From positions 1 through 7,436 of the forward strand of contig JAAZNS010000006.1 in assembly GCA_012798185.1 (NCBI GenBank): a stretch of DNA of 7,436 nucleotides, read 5' to 3'. The first letter of the stretch is position 1, and every line of letters begins with the position of its first letter. This document shows, piece by piece, positions 1 through 6,020 of this stretch. Made by a program: the position numbers and the translations under genes. The notes under the pieces are model-generated. The model saw only the letters and a program-made list of their open reading frames with translations, was not told where the DNA came from and searched no databases. This DNA is from Chloroflexota bacterium. Its GTDB lineage: Bacteria > Chloroflexota > Anaerolineae > Anaerolineales > UBA4823.

Positions 1-749
1 GAATACAAACCTTTGTAGCATTCGTAATTCGTGGCGGAATCCAGCGCTTTTGAATTGACCCATTTTGTGTAATTGCCGTGGATGATCTCGCCCAGCAGCC
101 AAAAATCGGGTTTAAGGGCGTGGCAATGCGCTGACAGATTGTGCAGAAAGGCTTTATCCAGGCTGTAGGCAACATCCAAGCGCAAGCCGTCGATGTCGAA
201 TTCCTGTACCCACATTTCTACTGCCTTGAAGAGGTGTGCCGTTACCGTCGGATTTTGCAGATTGAGCTTCACCAAATCGAAGTGATTTTCCCAGCCCTCG
301 TAACTGAAGGGATCACCAAAAGGGCTGTGAGACGAAAAATCAAGGCGGGTGAACCAATCTTTATAAGCAGATTGCTGCCCCTTTTCCTGCACATCGCGGA
401 AAGCCCAAAAATGGCGTCCGACATGATTGAATACCCCATCCAGGATAATGTGCATGCCCCGGTTGTGGATTTCATTGACCAGGTGGGCTAAAGTCTGGCG
501 GTCGCCAAGGCGGCGGTCGACCTGGAAATAATCGGCGGTGTCGTAGCCGTGGGCACTGGATTCGAACAGCGGACCGAGGTAGAGAGCGTTCACCCCCAGA
601 TACTGTAAATGATCCAGCCAGCCCCGGATGCTCTCCAGGCGCGGCACTGGAGAGCTGGTGAAATCGTTATGCTGCGGGGCGCCGCAAAATCCGAGCGGAT
701 AAATGTGATAGAAGAAGCTATCTTGAGCCCAATAATGATGTGTATTCAT
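1..749 (-). CDS. GH13 alpha-amylase-family glycosidase, N-terminal 249 residues (3' end off window)
   Basis: Likely a retaining glycoside hydrolase of family GH13 acting on alpha-1,4-glucans or maltodextrins. The reverse strand reads openly from an ATG at 749-747 to the window edge. GH13 signatures appear in order: a first-strand motif FYHIYPLGF (residues 13-21), YLGPLFES (57-64), region I DGVFNHVG (104-111), region II GLRLDVA (188-194) with the expected nucleophile D192, and region III with the acid/base E221 in LLGEII. The final catalytic Asp (region IV) would lie beyond the edge. The barrel begins almost at residue 1, so the N-terminal starch-binding domain typical of neopullulanases and cyclomaltodextrinases is absent. 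There is no signal peptide, so the enzyme is probably cytoplasmic. No strong ribosome site precedes the ATG; an AAAGGA lies about 24 nt upstream. The exact specificity cannot be told from this part. Family confidence is high. Confidence 0.9.
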   Translation of the reverse strand, partial: MNTHHYWAQDSFFYHIYPLGFCGAPQHNDFTSSPVPRLESIRGWLDHLQYLGVNALYLGPLFESSAHGYDTADYFQVDRRLGDRQTLAHLVNEIHNRGMHIILDGVFNHVGRHFWAFRDVQEKGQQSAYKDWFTRLDFSSHSPFGDPFSYEGWENHFDLVKLNLQNPTVTAHLFKAVEMWVQEFDIDGLRLDVAYSLDKAFLHNLSAHCHALKPDFWLLGEIIHGNYTKWVNSKALDSATNYECYKGLY

Positions 750-804
750 GGTATGTACGTACCGTTAGGTATAATCCTTTTCTTCGGAGTTATATAAGCT
801 TTTT

Positions 805-839
805 GTTATAAGTTTTCGGTTATGAGTTTTCAGTTAGCA
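805..839. repeat. Degenerate 7-bp tandem repeat, five units
   Basis: Five consecutive heptamers all start with GTT: GTTATAA, GTTTTCG, GTTATGA, GTTTTCA and GTTAGCA. Units 1-2 repeat as units 3-4 with 12 of 14 bases identical. The array lies between the 5' end of the glycosidase and the 3' end of the TetR gene. Degenerate heptanucleotide arrays are known from intergenic DNA of other bacteria, notably cyanobacteria. Function is unknown. A related array in the opposite orientation lies at 6295-6357. Confidence 0.6.
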
Positions 840-848
840 ATGGTTGAG

Positions 849-873
849 AAGCGAAAAAAAATACTTTTTGCTT
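849..873 (-). terminator. Possible weak terminator of the TetR gene
   Basis: An imperfect hairpin pairs AAGC-G-AAAAA with TTTTTGCTT around a 6-nt loop, with one bulged G. On the minus strand a run of eight T falls in its loop and distal arm. It lies about 60 nt past the TetR stop codon. The stem is mostly A:T and therefore weak, so this is a tentative call. A second small hairpin (CTCTT/AAGAG, 923-939) overlaps the TetR stop codon. Confidence 0.3.
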
Positions 874-932
874 ATTGCCTAATTGACCAGTTACCTGAAA
901 TTTGTTTCCCAATACATCGAAACTCTTTTAGT

Positions 933-1499
933 CTAAGAGAAGATGCCATGCATGAACTGGTGAACGATTTGGTAAACCAGCTGGTCGGATAATTCTACGT
1001 AACCGTTGAGCGCCAGTCCGATATAAGTGTTGATCATGCCTAGAAATGTGGCTGCATACACCTTATGCCTGCCGCGCATATTGCCGTGATTTGCTACTGC
1101 ATCGATGAAAACTTTTTCAAGGATCGCATGCTGCTGTTCATTGATCGCAGAAACAGCTTGGAAGGCTTCACTTTCGGGTGGTGAAAACCACAACGAAAGC
1201 TGAAAACGGTAATACCGCCGGTTTTCCAGGGCGAATTTGAAATAGCCCTTTACGATTTTCTGAAGCGTTAGGGTAAGGTCACCGTGATATATTGCGTCTT
1301 CTCCCAGCATTTGGGATAACCCAACGAAATTTTCATCGATCAAGGTTTCCAACAAGCCATTTTTGCTGCCGAAGAAATGATAAAGGGTGGGTTTGGTCAC
1401 CCCGGCAGTTTCGACGATCTCCTGCACTCCCACGGCGTCGTAGCCGCGGGAGTCGAAAAGGGTTAATGCGCTTTCGAGAATGGCATCACGGCTGGTCAT
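933..1499 (-). CDS. TetR/AcrR-family transcriptional regulator
   Basis: A 188-residue one-component repressor of usual length for the family. The N-terminal DNA-binding domain covers about residues 1-50: helix 1 around ILESALTLFDSRGY (7-20), then the helix-turn-helix VQEIVETAGVTKPTLYHFFGSKNGLL (25-50) with the family's TLYHFF and following K-L core. The remainder (about 60-188) is a divergent helical ligand and dimerisation domain, rich in aromatic residues around 86-105, so the inducer cannot be predicted. The ATG lies 33 nt inside a strong promoter and a palindromic operator, which points to autoregulation. No clear ribosome site precedes the ATG. The PiT gene is divergent; whether it is controlled by this protein is not shown. 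The glycosidase lies downstream in the same direction, but 183 nt away and beyond a possible terminator. Confidence 0.93.
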   Translation of the reverse strand: MTSRDAILESALTLFDSRGYDAVGVQEIVETAGVTKPTLYHFFGSKNGLLETLIDENFVGLSQMLGEDAIYHGDLTLTLQKIVKGYFKFALENRRYYRFQLSLWFSPPESEAFQAVSAINEQQHAILEKVFIDAVANHGNMRGRHKVYAATFLGMINTYIGLALNGYVELSDQLVYQIVHQFMHGIFS

Positions 1500-1531
1500 T
1501 TGAGTTTTCTGCAGGTTTTGATTGCAAACCG

Positions 1532-1560
1532 AGTATACCGTTCGGTATATTATTTGTCAA
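1532..1560 (-). promoter_or_regulatory. Sigma70-type promoter of the TetR gene
   Basis: Read on the minus strand, TTGACA (1560-1555, perfect -35) is followed by exactly 17 nt and TATACT (1537-1532, five of six -10 bases). Transcription would start near 1525, leaving a leader of about 25 nt before the ATG at 1499. This is the best promoter match in the window. Confidence 0.8.
1534..1549. promoter_or_regulatory. Palindromic operator, probable TetR-family binding site
   Basis: TATACCGTTCGGTATA is a 16-bp inverted repeat with seven paired positions on each side and only the central TT unpaired. The ATACCG...CGGTAT form is typical of TetR/AcrR operators. It covers the last part of the spacer and most of the -10 box of the TetR promoter, so bound protein would block RNA polymerase. 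That the adjacent regulator binds here is an inference from position and symmetry. Confidence 0.7.
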
Positions 1561-1646
1561 GGGATTTTTTATTTTATATATCACAAAGAATGAGAAACGG
1601 GTTTATCTGCTGTAAAATCGATATTATCCAATCCTTATGCAAGGGA

Positions 1647-1675
1647 TTATGATGAAATTTTATGGGTGATATAAT
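1647..1675 (+). promoter_or_regulatory. Candidate promoter of the PiT transporter gene
   Basis: TATAAT (1670-1675) is a perfect -10 box, with TTATGA as a weak -35 (1647-1652) at 17-nt spacing. Transcription would start near 1682, 26 nt before the ATG at 1708. The -10 box sits between GGGT (1664-1667) and ACCC (1676-1679). A second imperfect inverted repeat, AATCCTT/AAGGGATT (1630-1648), abuts the -35. Both could be regulator sites, but neither matches a site I can name. An alternative weaker promoter (TTGTCA at 1554-1559, 17 nt, TATATC at 1577-1582) lies next to the TetR operator. Confidence 0.5.
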
Positions 1676-1707
1676 ACCCCCTCATCGGTTTTTGGAATCA
1701 CGATAAC

Positions 1708-2685
1708 ATGGCACTCACCACAATAATCATTTTTTCCCTTATCTTTTGTTTTACATTTTTAAATGGCATTACAGATTCCAGCAATATCGTAGCAACCATG
1801 ATTTCCTCTCGAGCGGTGAACCCGCGCACGGCGTTGTGGATTACAGCAATAGCAGAATTTATTGCCCCATTTATATTTGGTGTATCGGTCGCGAATACGA
1901 TCGGAAAAGGCATTGTTGAAATATCTTCCCTAAAAATCGAAGTTATTTTTGCTGCGGTATTAAGCGCTTTAATTTGGAGTTTAATAACGTGGCAGTTTGG
2001 CATTCCCAGTAGTTCTTCCCATGCTCTGATTGGGGGAATCCTTGGCGCGGTCTGCATGGCAGCGGGATTTCAAGCCGTAAAAATCGAGGGATTGATCAAA
2101 GTAATCGTTGGGTTATTTTCTTCACCATTGATTGGATTAGCAGGTGGTTTTATCTTGATGAAGGGAGTGCTTTATTTTGCCGGATTTGCCTCTCCCCGAA
2201 TCAATATTTTTTTTAAACGTTCTCAACTATTAACTGCATTATCTTTAGCATTCTGCTACGGTACCAATGACGCACAAAAAACATTAGGCATATTGACATT
2301 AACTTTATATATTTTAGGGATCATTAAAAATTTTCAAGTTCCGTTTAGTGCAATTTTATTGAATTCGATATTAATTTCTCTGGGAACGATTTTGGGCGGC
2401 TGGCGGTTGATCCGCACATTAGGCGCAAAGTTCTATAAAATTCGACCAGTTCATGCTTTCTCCACACAATTAACTGCCGCCAGCGTAATTCTTGCCAATT
2501 CATTTTTTGGCGCTCCGGTCAGCACTACACAGGTAGTTAGTTCTGCAATTATGGGCATCGGTGCAGCCGAGCGGATCAATAAAGTGCGCTGGCATGTGGC
2601 TGGGGAAATTGTCATGGCATGGGTATTCACTATACCTTCTACCGCATTAATTTCAGCAGCGTTTTATTGGGTGTTCACTCGCTAG
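1708..2685 (+). CDS. pit: PiT-family inorganic phosphate transporter
   Basis: A 325-residue integral membrane protein of the PiT family (low-affinity phosphate permeases driven by H+ or Na+, moving phosphate, often as a metal-phosphate complex). The two inverted PiT signatures are present. The first half has LNGITDSSNIVAT (18-30) and FGIPSSSSHALIGG (97-110); the second half has CYGTNDAQKTLGI (183-195) and FGAPVSTTQVVSSA (267-280). Hydrophobic segments run through most of the chain, giving roughly eight to ten helices. The first signature carries T22 where many family members have His (GFHDAAN); the second keeps the Asp-Ala-Gln-Lys core. The length is short but complete for bacterial PiT. The start has a weak GGAA 10 nt upstream and a good promoter. 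No PhoU-like DUF47 partner is adjacent, unlike many PiT loci. Local GC falls to about 22% in places (hand count at 2281-2340). Confidence 0.93.
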   Translation: MALTTIIIFSLIFCFTFLNGITDSSNIVATMISSRAVNPRTALWITAIAEFIAPFIFGVSVANTIGKGIVEISSLKIEVIFAAVLSALIWSLITWQFGIPSSSSHALIGGILGAVCMAAGFQAVKIEGLIKVIVGLFSSPLIGLAGGFILMKGVLYFAGFASPRINIFFKRSQLLTALSLAFCYGTNDAQKTLGILTLTLYILGIIKNFQVPFSAILLNSILISLGTILGGWRLIRTLGAKFYKIRPVHAFSTQLTAASVILANSFFGAPVSTTQVVSSAIMGIGAAERINKVRWHVAGEIVMAWVFTIPSTALISAAFYWVFTR

Positions 2686-2819
2686 TTGCGCCCAGCAGCT
2701 TTGTACAAAAAAGATAATAAATTTCGGAAGATTAAGCGCTCTTGAAAATGCAAACGGGTTTCATCTGGCGTTGCGGTTTATAACAAGTTTCCTGATTTCC
2801 TTTTGAATTTTTAAATAGG

Positions 2820-2888
2820 GACAAATGTCATCGGGATTATATGAATAAGGAAAATTAATCTCTATTTATAAATATGATTTAATTAATC
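2820..2888. promoter_or_regulatory. AT-rich region with small palindromes upstream of rubrerythrin
   Basis: The 235-nt gap between the PiT and rubrerythrin genes holds GACAAATGTC (2820-2829, arms GACA/TGTC), a perfect 12-bp palindrome TATTTATAAATA (2863-2874), and GATT-n5-AATC (2876-2888). Rubrerythrin genes are often controlled by PerR or Fur-type repressors that bind AT-rich palindromes, so these are candidate operators. The match to a PerR box is only partial, and in AT-rich DNA short palindromes also arise by chance. I found no convincing -35/-10 pair, and no clear terminator after the PiT gene, so read-through is possible. Confidence 0.3.
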
Positions 2889-2920
2889 AACAAACCTCGA
2901 TTTTCAATAAGGAGAGATAT

Positions 2921-3418
2921 ATGGGAAAGACACATGAAAATTTAAAAACTGCTTTTGCTGGTGAATCTCAGGCAAATCATAAATATACTGCTTTTGCCAG
3001 AAAAGCCGATGAAGAGGGCTTCCATCAGATAGCACGTTTATTTCGTGCAGCTGCTGCAGCTGAAACCGTTCATGCCATCAACCATTTCAAAGCAGATAAC
3101 GGTGTCCAATCGACCGCTGAAAATTTAAAAGAAGGAATCAGAGGTGAAAATTACGAAGTGGTGACGATGTATCCTCCCATGATCGAAGATGCTGAAAAAG
3201 AAGGGGATAAAAAAGCATTGCGATCGTTCAGCTGGGCTTGGGAAGTAGAGAAAGTTCATGAGGCGCTGTATCGAAAAGCCCTGGAAAATATTGATAAACC
3301 AGCAGAAGAATTCGATTATTACGTTTGCCCGATTTGCGGTTCTACACACGAACGCTCTGCTCCGGAAAAATGCCCCATCTGTGGTGCACCAGGTTCAAAG
3401 TTCATAAAGATTAGTTAA
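2921..3418 (+). CDS. rbr: Rubrerythrin (diiron peroxidase with rubredoxin-like domain)
   Basis: A cytoplasmic non-haem iron protein that reduces hydrogen peroxide in anaerobes and micro-aerophiles. Residues 1 to about 128 form the ferritin-like four-helix domain, with ligand candidates E15 (AGESQAN), E48 and H51 (AAETVHA), E79, E89, and E108 with nearby H113 (WEVEKVHE). Residues 134-165 form a rubredoxin-like site with two CPICG knuckles (C136, C139, C151, C154) spaced by 11 residues. The length of 165 is on the short side of the classical range, in keeping with the compact C-terminal domain. The start is firm: a TAAGGAGAG ribosome site at 2908-2916 with GGAG six nt before the ATG. It is followed at once by a strong hairpin, so it is the last gene of its transcript. 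The electron donor (rubredoxin or NADH-dependent reductase) is not encoded nearby. Confidence 0.97.
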   Translation: MGKTHENLKTAFAGESQANHKYTAFARKADEEGFHQIARLFRAAAAAETVHAINHFKADNGVQSTAENLKEGIRGENYEVVTMYPPMIEDAEKEGDKKALRSFSWAWEVEKVHEALYRKALENIDKPAEEFDYYVCPICGSTHERSAPEKCPICGAPGSKFIKIS

Positions 3419-3422
3419 GCGT

Positions 3423-3465
3423 AAAAAGCCCGCAGGGTTCAGAATAGTAAGTCTCTGAACCCTGC
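3423..3465. terminator. Strong hairpin terminator between convergent genes
   Basis: A perfect 12-bp inverted repeat (GCAGGGTTCAGA at 3432-3443 and TCTGAACCCTGC at 3454-3465) encloses a 10-nt loop. On the minus strand the stem is followed within a few bases by a five-T run (the As at 3423-3427), the classic Rho-independent form, so it clearly terminates the operon that ends at 3511. For the plus-strand rubrerythrin gene, which ends 13 nt earlier, the stem has no good T run, but it may still stop or stabilise that transcript. Confidence 0.85.
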
Positions 3466-3510
3466 TGATTATATATTGCCGCTTAGATATTTAATCGCTT
3501 GGTATATCCT

Positions 3511-4512
3511 TTATGGATTCACTGAAAATGTCTCGAACATCGCATCCAGTAATGCCAGATTGGGCGTGAAGGAATTGGCAGCTTGTGCTTCGAGTGATGC
3601 AGCGGTTTCCATTTTATAAGTATTGAAGTTATCTACAAAGGTATTTAAATCTCCGCCAGGGATTTCATCTCCGGTGGCTGGTAAGCTGGGGTGAGATACA
3701 GGCATTACGGCAGCAATATAATATGCACCGTCATTGGTCAATCCTTGAAATGTGTAAAACAGGCTGTTATTGTTAATTGGATAAAAAGCTTGTGCATACA
3801 TGGTAAGAAACCGCACACCGTTGCCATTCTTGAAAGAGAGATATTTTATGTTCGAGTGGAACATTTGACCGGCATTCCACAACGGTAAAAACGGAATTCT
3901 CTCAGGATTGACTGGTTTTTGCACCAGGAATTGGGTCAGGTCATTGATCACAGAAGCGGCTGAAGGATCCTTTTCAGCATATTCCTTTGCCGGATAGACT
4001 AATATGTGCGGAGAGTGGAAAGTACCGCTTAACGGATAACCATTGAATGTGAATTTGATATGTTGTGGATATACCTCACCGGGCATCAGGTCGGGCTGGT
4101 CTGAAAATGCCGCTAAAATTGTTTCTGCATTGACAGTTTGAGCGATACCCAAGGGATAGGTAAAGGAGACATTATTTACGTTTACATTAGGTGTGGGTTC
4201 AAGGGTAGGTGAAATTGTAGGCGGCGGCAAGGTTGCTGGTATTTCCGTTGGTGGGATGGCTTCTGTTGGGGGAGGCGGATTGGTTGGCGGTGCCTCTATG
4301 ACTGGTGAAGTCAAAATACTGGTCGTAAGTAATTGAGGTATTGCGGCATTATTGGAAGCGTAATAGTAATAATATAATCCGCCGGCTATAACCCCGCCGA
4401 CACAACAAATTATCAAAACTAATGCCAAACCTGCCAAAATCCACCAAGCGGTGTTTCGTTTCGGAGGGGGACGTGTTGCATATATATTCACATGAGAAGG
4501 AGGGGTATTCAT
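3511..4512 (-). CDS. Single-pass membrane-anchored protein with Pro/Thr-rich linker and extracellular domain
   Basis: I do not recognise a named family. The 333-residue product has a short cytoplasmic N-terminus with basic and Pro-rich sequence (RPPPKRN, 14-20), one transmembrane helix (about 22-46, containing a Cys pair at 36-37), a run of five Tyr (47-51), a linker rich in Pro, Thr and acidic residues (about 65-109), and an outer domain (about 115-333) with no Cys. By the positive-inside rule the large domain should lie outside the cell. Such Pro/Thr stalks are common in surface proteins of Gram-positive bacteria and Chloroflexota. It has no lipobox. It starts 5 nt after the stop codon of the methyltransferase gene; an AGGA overlaps that stop, only 3 nt before the ATG, which suggests translational coupling. 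It is the last gene before the 3423-3465 terminator. No catalytic motif is visible. Confidence 0.7.
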   Translation of the reverse strand: MNTPPSHVNIYATRPPPKRNTAWWILAGLALVLIICCVGGVIAGGLYYYYYASNNAAIPQLLTTSILTSPVIEAPPTNPPPPTEAIPPTEIPATLPPPTISPTLEPTPNVNVNNVSFTYPLGIAQTVNAETILAAFSDQPDLMPGEVYPQHIKFTFNGYPLSGTFHSPHILVYPAKEYAEKDPSAASVINDLTQFLVQKPVNPERIPFLPLWNAGQMFHSNIKYLSFKNGNGVRFLTMYAQAFYPINNNSLFYTFQGLTNDGAYYIAAVMPVSHPSLPATGDEIPGGDLNTFVDNFNTYKMETAASLEAQAANSFTPNLALLDAMFETFSVNP

Positions 4513-4517
4513 ATGTC

Positions 4518-5381
4518 CTATGGTTTTACCGTTTTCTCTTCAGGCGGATGAGCGCGGAAATACTTAATATATCTTCCGGCGTAGGGGTCTCTGCCTAATA
4601 ACAGATCAATAGCTCGGAGACTTTGGGTATATTTGACCGGATCGGTGATGGCACAGCTTGCGCCAACGGAGATAGCTAATCCCAGGAAAGCCACATTAAT
4701 GATATCACGTTCCGGCAAACCAAATGAAACGTTGCTGGCGCCCAGGTTGATATTCACACCAAATTCCTTATGCACCAACTCAATAGTCTTTAAAGTAATT
4801 TTGCCGGCGTTGCTGTCAGCGCCGACGGTGAGCACCAGGGGGTCGATGACCACATCTTCGATTGGAATGCCCAATTTTGCTGCCCGCTCGATGATCTTCC
4901 CAGCAAGTGCAAAACGTTTTTGTGGGTCTGCAGGGATGCCGTCTTCATCCATCACTAAGCCAATCACAGCGGCGTTATATTCTTTTACAACCGGCAGAAC
5001 TGCATTAAGAGAAGCTTCCTCACCATTGACTGTATTGACCAAAACCTTACCGGGGGCAAAGGTCATCGCTGCTGCCAGCGCTTTGGGGTTGGGTGTATCG
5101 ATGCACAGCGGGATATCGAATTCATCTGCCAGCATTTTTACTACTTTAGGCAGTAAGGCAACGTCATCGATACCTGGTACGCCAACATTGACATCCAAAA
5201 TATCTGCTCCGGCATCAACCTGTTTTTTCGCCAGTTCACGTACATAATCCATGTTGCCTTCCTGAAGCGCAGCAGCCAGTTTTTTTCTGCCAGTTGGGTT
5301 GATTTTTTCACCGATGATGGTAAAAGCTCCTTCGGTATCAATCTTTACCTGTTTTGTTTTGCTTTTTAGAATGGTTTGCAT
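4518..5381 (-). CDS. Methyltetrahydrofolate:corrinoid-type methyltransferase (AcsE/MtgA-like, pterin-binding)
   Basis: A 287-residue TIM-barrel protein of the pterin-binding family (PF00809), shared by dihydropteroate synthase, the MetH folate domain, AcsE and MtgA. It probably moves a methyl group between methyl-tetrahydrofolate and a corrinoid protein in the cytoplasm. Motifs, in order: IIGEKINPTGRKKL (22-35), LDVNVGVPG (62-70, D63), CIDTPN (93-98, D95 and N98), GLVMDEDGIPAD (141-152), VIDPLVL (178-184, D180) and GASNVSFGLP (214-223, N217). From memory these align with the AcsE motifs that hold its functional Asp and Asn residues (LDLNVG, LDSTN, YIDPL, SNVS). The GASNVSFGLP form argues against dihydropteroate synthase. 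The start is supported by AAGGAG 8 nt upstream. No acs genes, corrinoid protein or activator is in the window, so the methyl donor and acceptor are open. It sits between two membrane-protein genes in a probable operon. Confidence 0.88.
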   Translation of the reverse strand: MQTILKSKTKQVKIDTEGAFTIIGEKINPTGRKKLAAALQEGNMDYVRELAKKQVDAGADILDVNVGVPGIDDVALLPKVVKMLADEFDIPLCIDTPNPKALAAAMTFAPGKVLVNTVNGEEASLNAVLPVVKEYNAAVIGLVMDEDGIPADPQKRFALAGKIIERAAKLGIPIEDVVIDPLVLTVGADSNAGKITLKTIELVHKEFGVNINLGASNVSFGLPERDIINVAFLGLAISVGASCAITDPVKYTQSLRAIDLLLGRDPYAGRYIKYFRAHPPEEKTVKP

Positions 5382-5417
5382 TTTTGCGACTCCTTGAAGT
5401 GGTAGTGTGTATGAATA

Positions 5418-5867
5418 TCAATAACCGGGTAATAATGGACGCGTCCAGGGTATGCCTAAAAGAATGCACAGCGTAGCCAGGGTGAAGAATGTCGCAGCAC
5501 GTTGGTGTTTTACCAGCGATGTATTAGCTCTGGGTGAAAGCACCTTTCCCAAGTGAGCGAATACGATTGCCAAGATCATATATAAGCTATGAATGAGCAC
5601 GTAAAACCGCGTGTTGGTATTTTGTAACGCTAGAGCACCATTCGATAGTGCATTACGAGTGATAGGGCTAAGGAAGAAATACAAAAATAATCCTAACAAA
5701 CATTGAATATCTAAACTAATTGAGAACGCTAAACCCCATCGGCGGTCGAGCGCTGCCCATTCTTTTTGTGCAGACAACCCCATAAAAGATCGGTATGCTG
5801 CGGTTAAGCCAAATATCAAAACAACCCAACGGATAACATTATGCAGGGATAAAAGCTTTAAATACAT
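5418..5867 (-). CDS. Small four-helix membrane protein, often annotated 'cytochrome B'-like
   Basis: A 149-residue integral membrane protein with about four helices (roughly 10-30, 46-67, 88-108, 123-142). From memory its pattern resembles a family in Bacteroidetes and Chloroflexota loosely labelled 'cytochrome B': an N-terminal LHN-IRW segment, a Q-LLGLFLYF-LSP segment in helix 2, RFYVLIHSLYM at helix 3, and KHQRAA followed by IPW at the end. His residues at 9, 93, 105 and 121 could be haem ligands, but no haem binding is established. The function is unknown. It is the first gene of a probable three-gene unit, 36 nt before the methyltransferase gene. The ribosome site before its ATG is weak. 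The next upstream gene is on the other strand, 510 nt away. Confidence 0.6.
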   Translation of the reverse strand: MYLKLLSLHNVIRWVVLIFGLTAAYRSFMGLSAQKEWAALDRRWGLAFSISLDIQCLLGLFLYFFLSPITRNALSNGALALQNTNTRFYVLIHSLYMILAIVFAHLGKVLSPRANTSLVKHQRAATFFTLATLCILLGIPWTRPLLPGY

Positions 5868-5990
5868 GGGTGTTTTGCCTGATTGAAGGTATGCTCACCG
5901 AAGAATTTCCGGTTGATAGAAATCAGTATTGAATCACACGAAAAAAAGACGGGATTTGCGCAATATTGAATTGTTTTGACGCTCATGACA

Positions 5991-6020
5991 ATTATAAGCG
6001 ATGAATCGAATTTCTATCCA
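5991..6020 (-). promoter_or_regulatory. Candidate promoter of the minus-strand three-gene unit
   Basis: Read on the minus strand, TATAAT (5996-5991, perfect -10) follows TGGATA (6020-6015, four of six -35 bases) with an 18-nt gap. Transcription would start near 5984, giving a leader of about 117 nt before the ATG at 5867. The -35 is weak, so the call is tentative. I found no attenuator or riboswitch fold in the leader. Confidence 0.35.

Noticed and set aside
141..491. 116-codon plus-strand open frame at the left end
   Set aside because: It lies opposite the GH13 gene, whose catalytic motifs are clear on the minus strand, and shows no domain of its own.
750..763. GGTATGTACGTACC near-palindrome directly before the glycosidase ATG, considered as a sugar-repressor operator
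   Set aside because: It is only 14 bp with one mismatched pair, and does not resemble the LacI/MalR-type operators expected for this kind of gene.
1292..1615. 107-codon plus-strand open frame across the TetR start and promoter
   Set aside because: It overlaps the TetR helix-turn-helix region in antisense and runs through the promoter; its Arg/Ser-rich translation looks like a shadow.
1641..1650. AAGGGATTAT before the transporter resembles AAGGGATAAT at 6221-6230
   Set aside because: A 10-bp match with one mismatch between two AT-rich gaps is expected by chance, and the flanks do not align.
2699..2713. CTTTGTACAAAAAAG resembles the core of the engineered lambda attB1 recombination site
   Set aside because: Only about 14 bases match, the rest of the 25-bp site is absent, and no vector or cassette sequence surrounds it; best explained as chance in AT-rich DNA with a TTTGTACAAA palindrome.
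4633..5247. 204-codon plus-strand open frame opposite the methyltransferase gene
   Set aside because: It is fully antisense to a well-supported gene, and its translation is low-complexity Ser/Ala/Thr-rich sequence typical of a reverse-strand shadow.
5862..5987. Short minus-strand open frame from an ATG at 5987-5985, about 42 codons, ending at the next gene's start
   Set aside because: It has no ribosome site, lies only 4 nt from the TATAAT box, and its composition is not protein-like.
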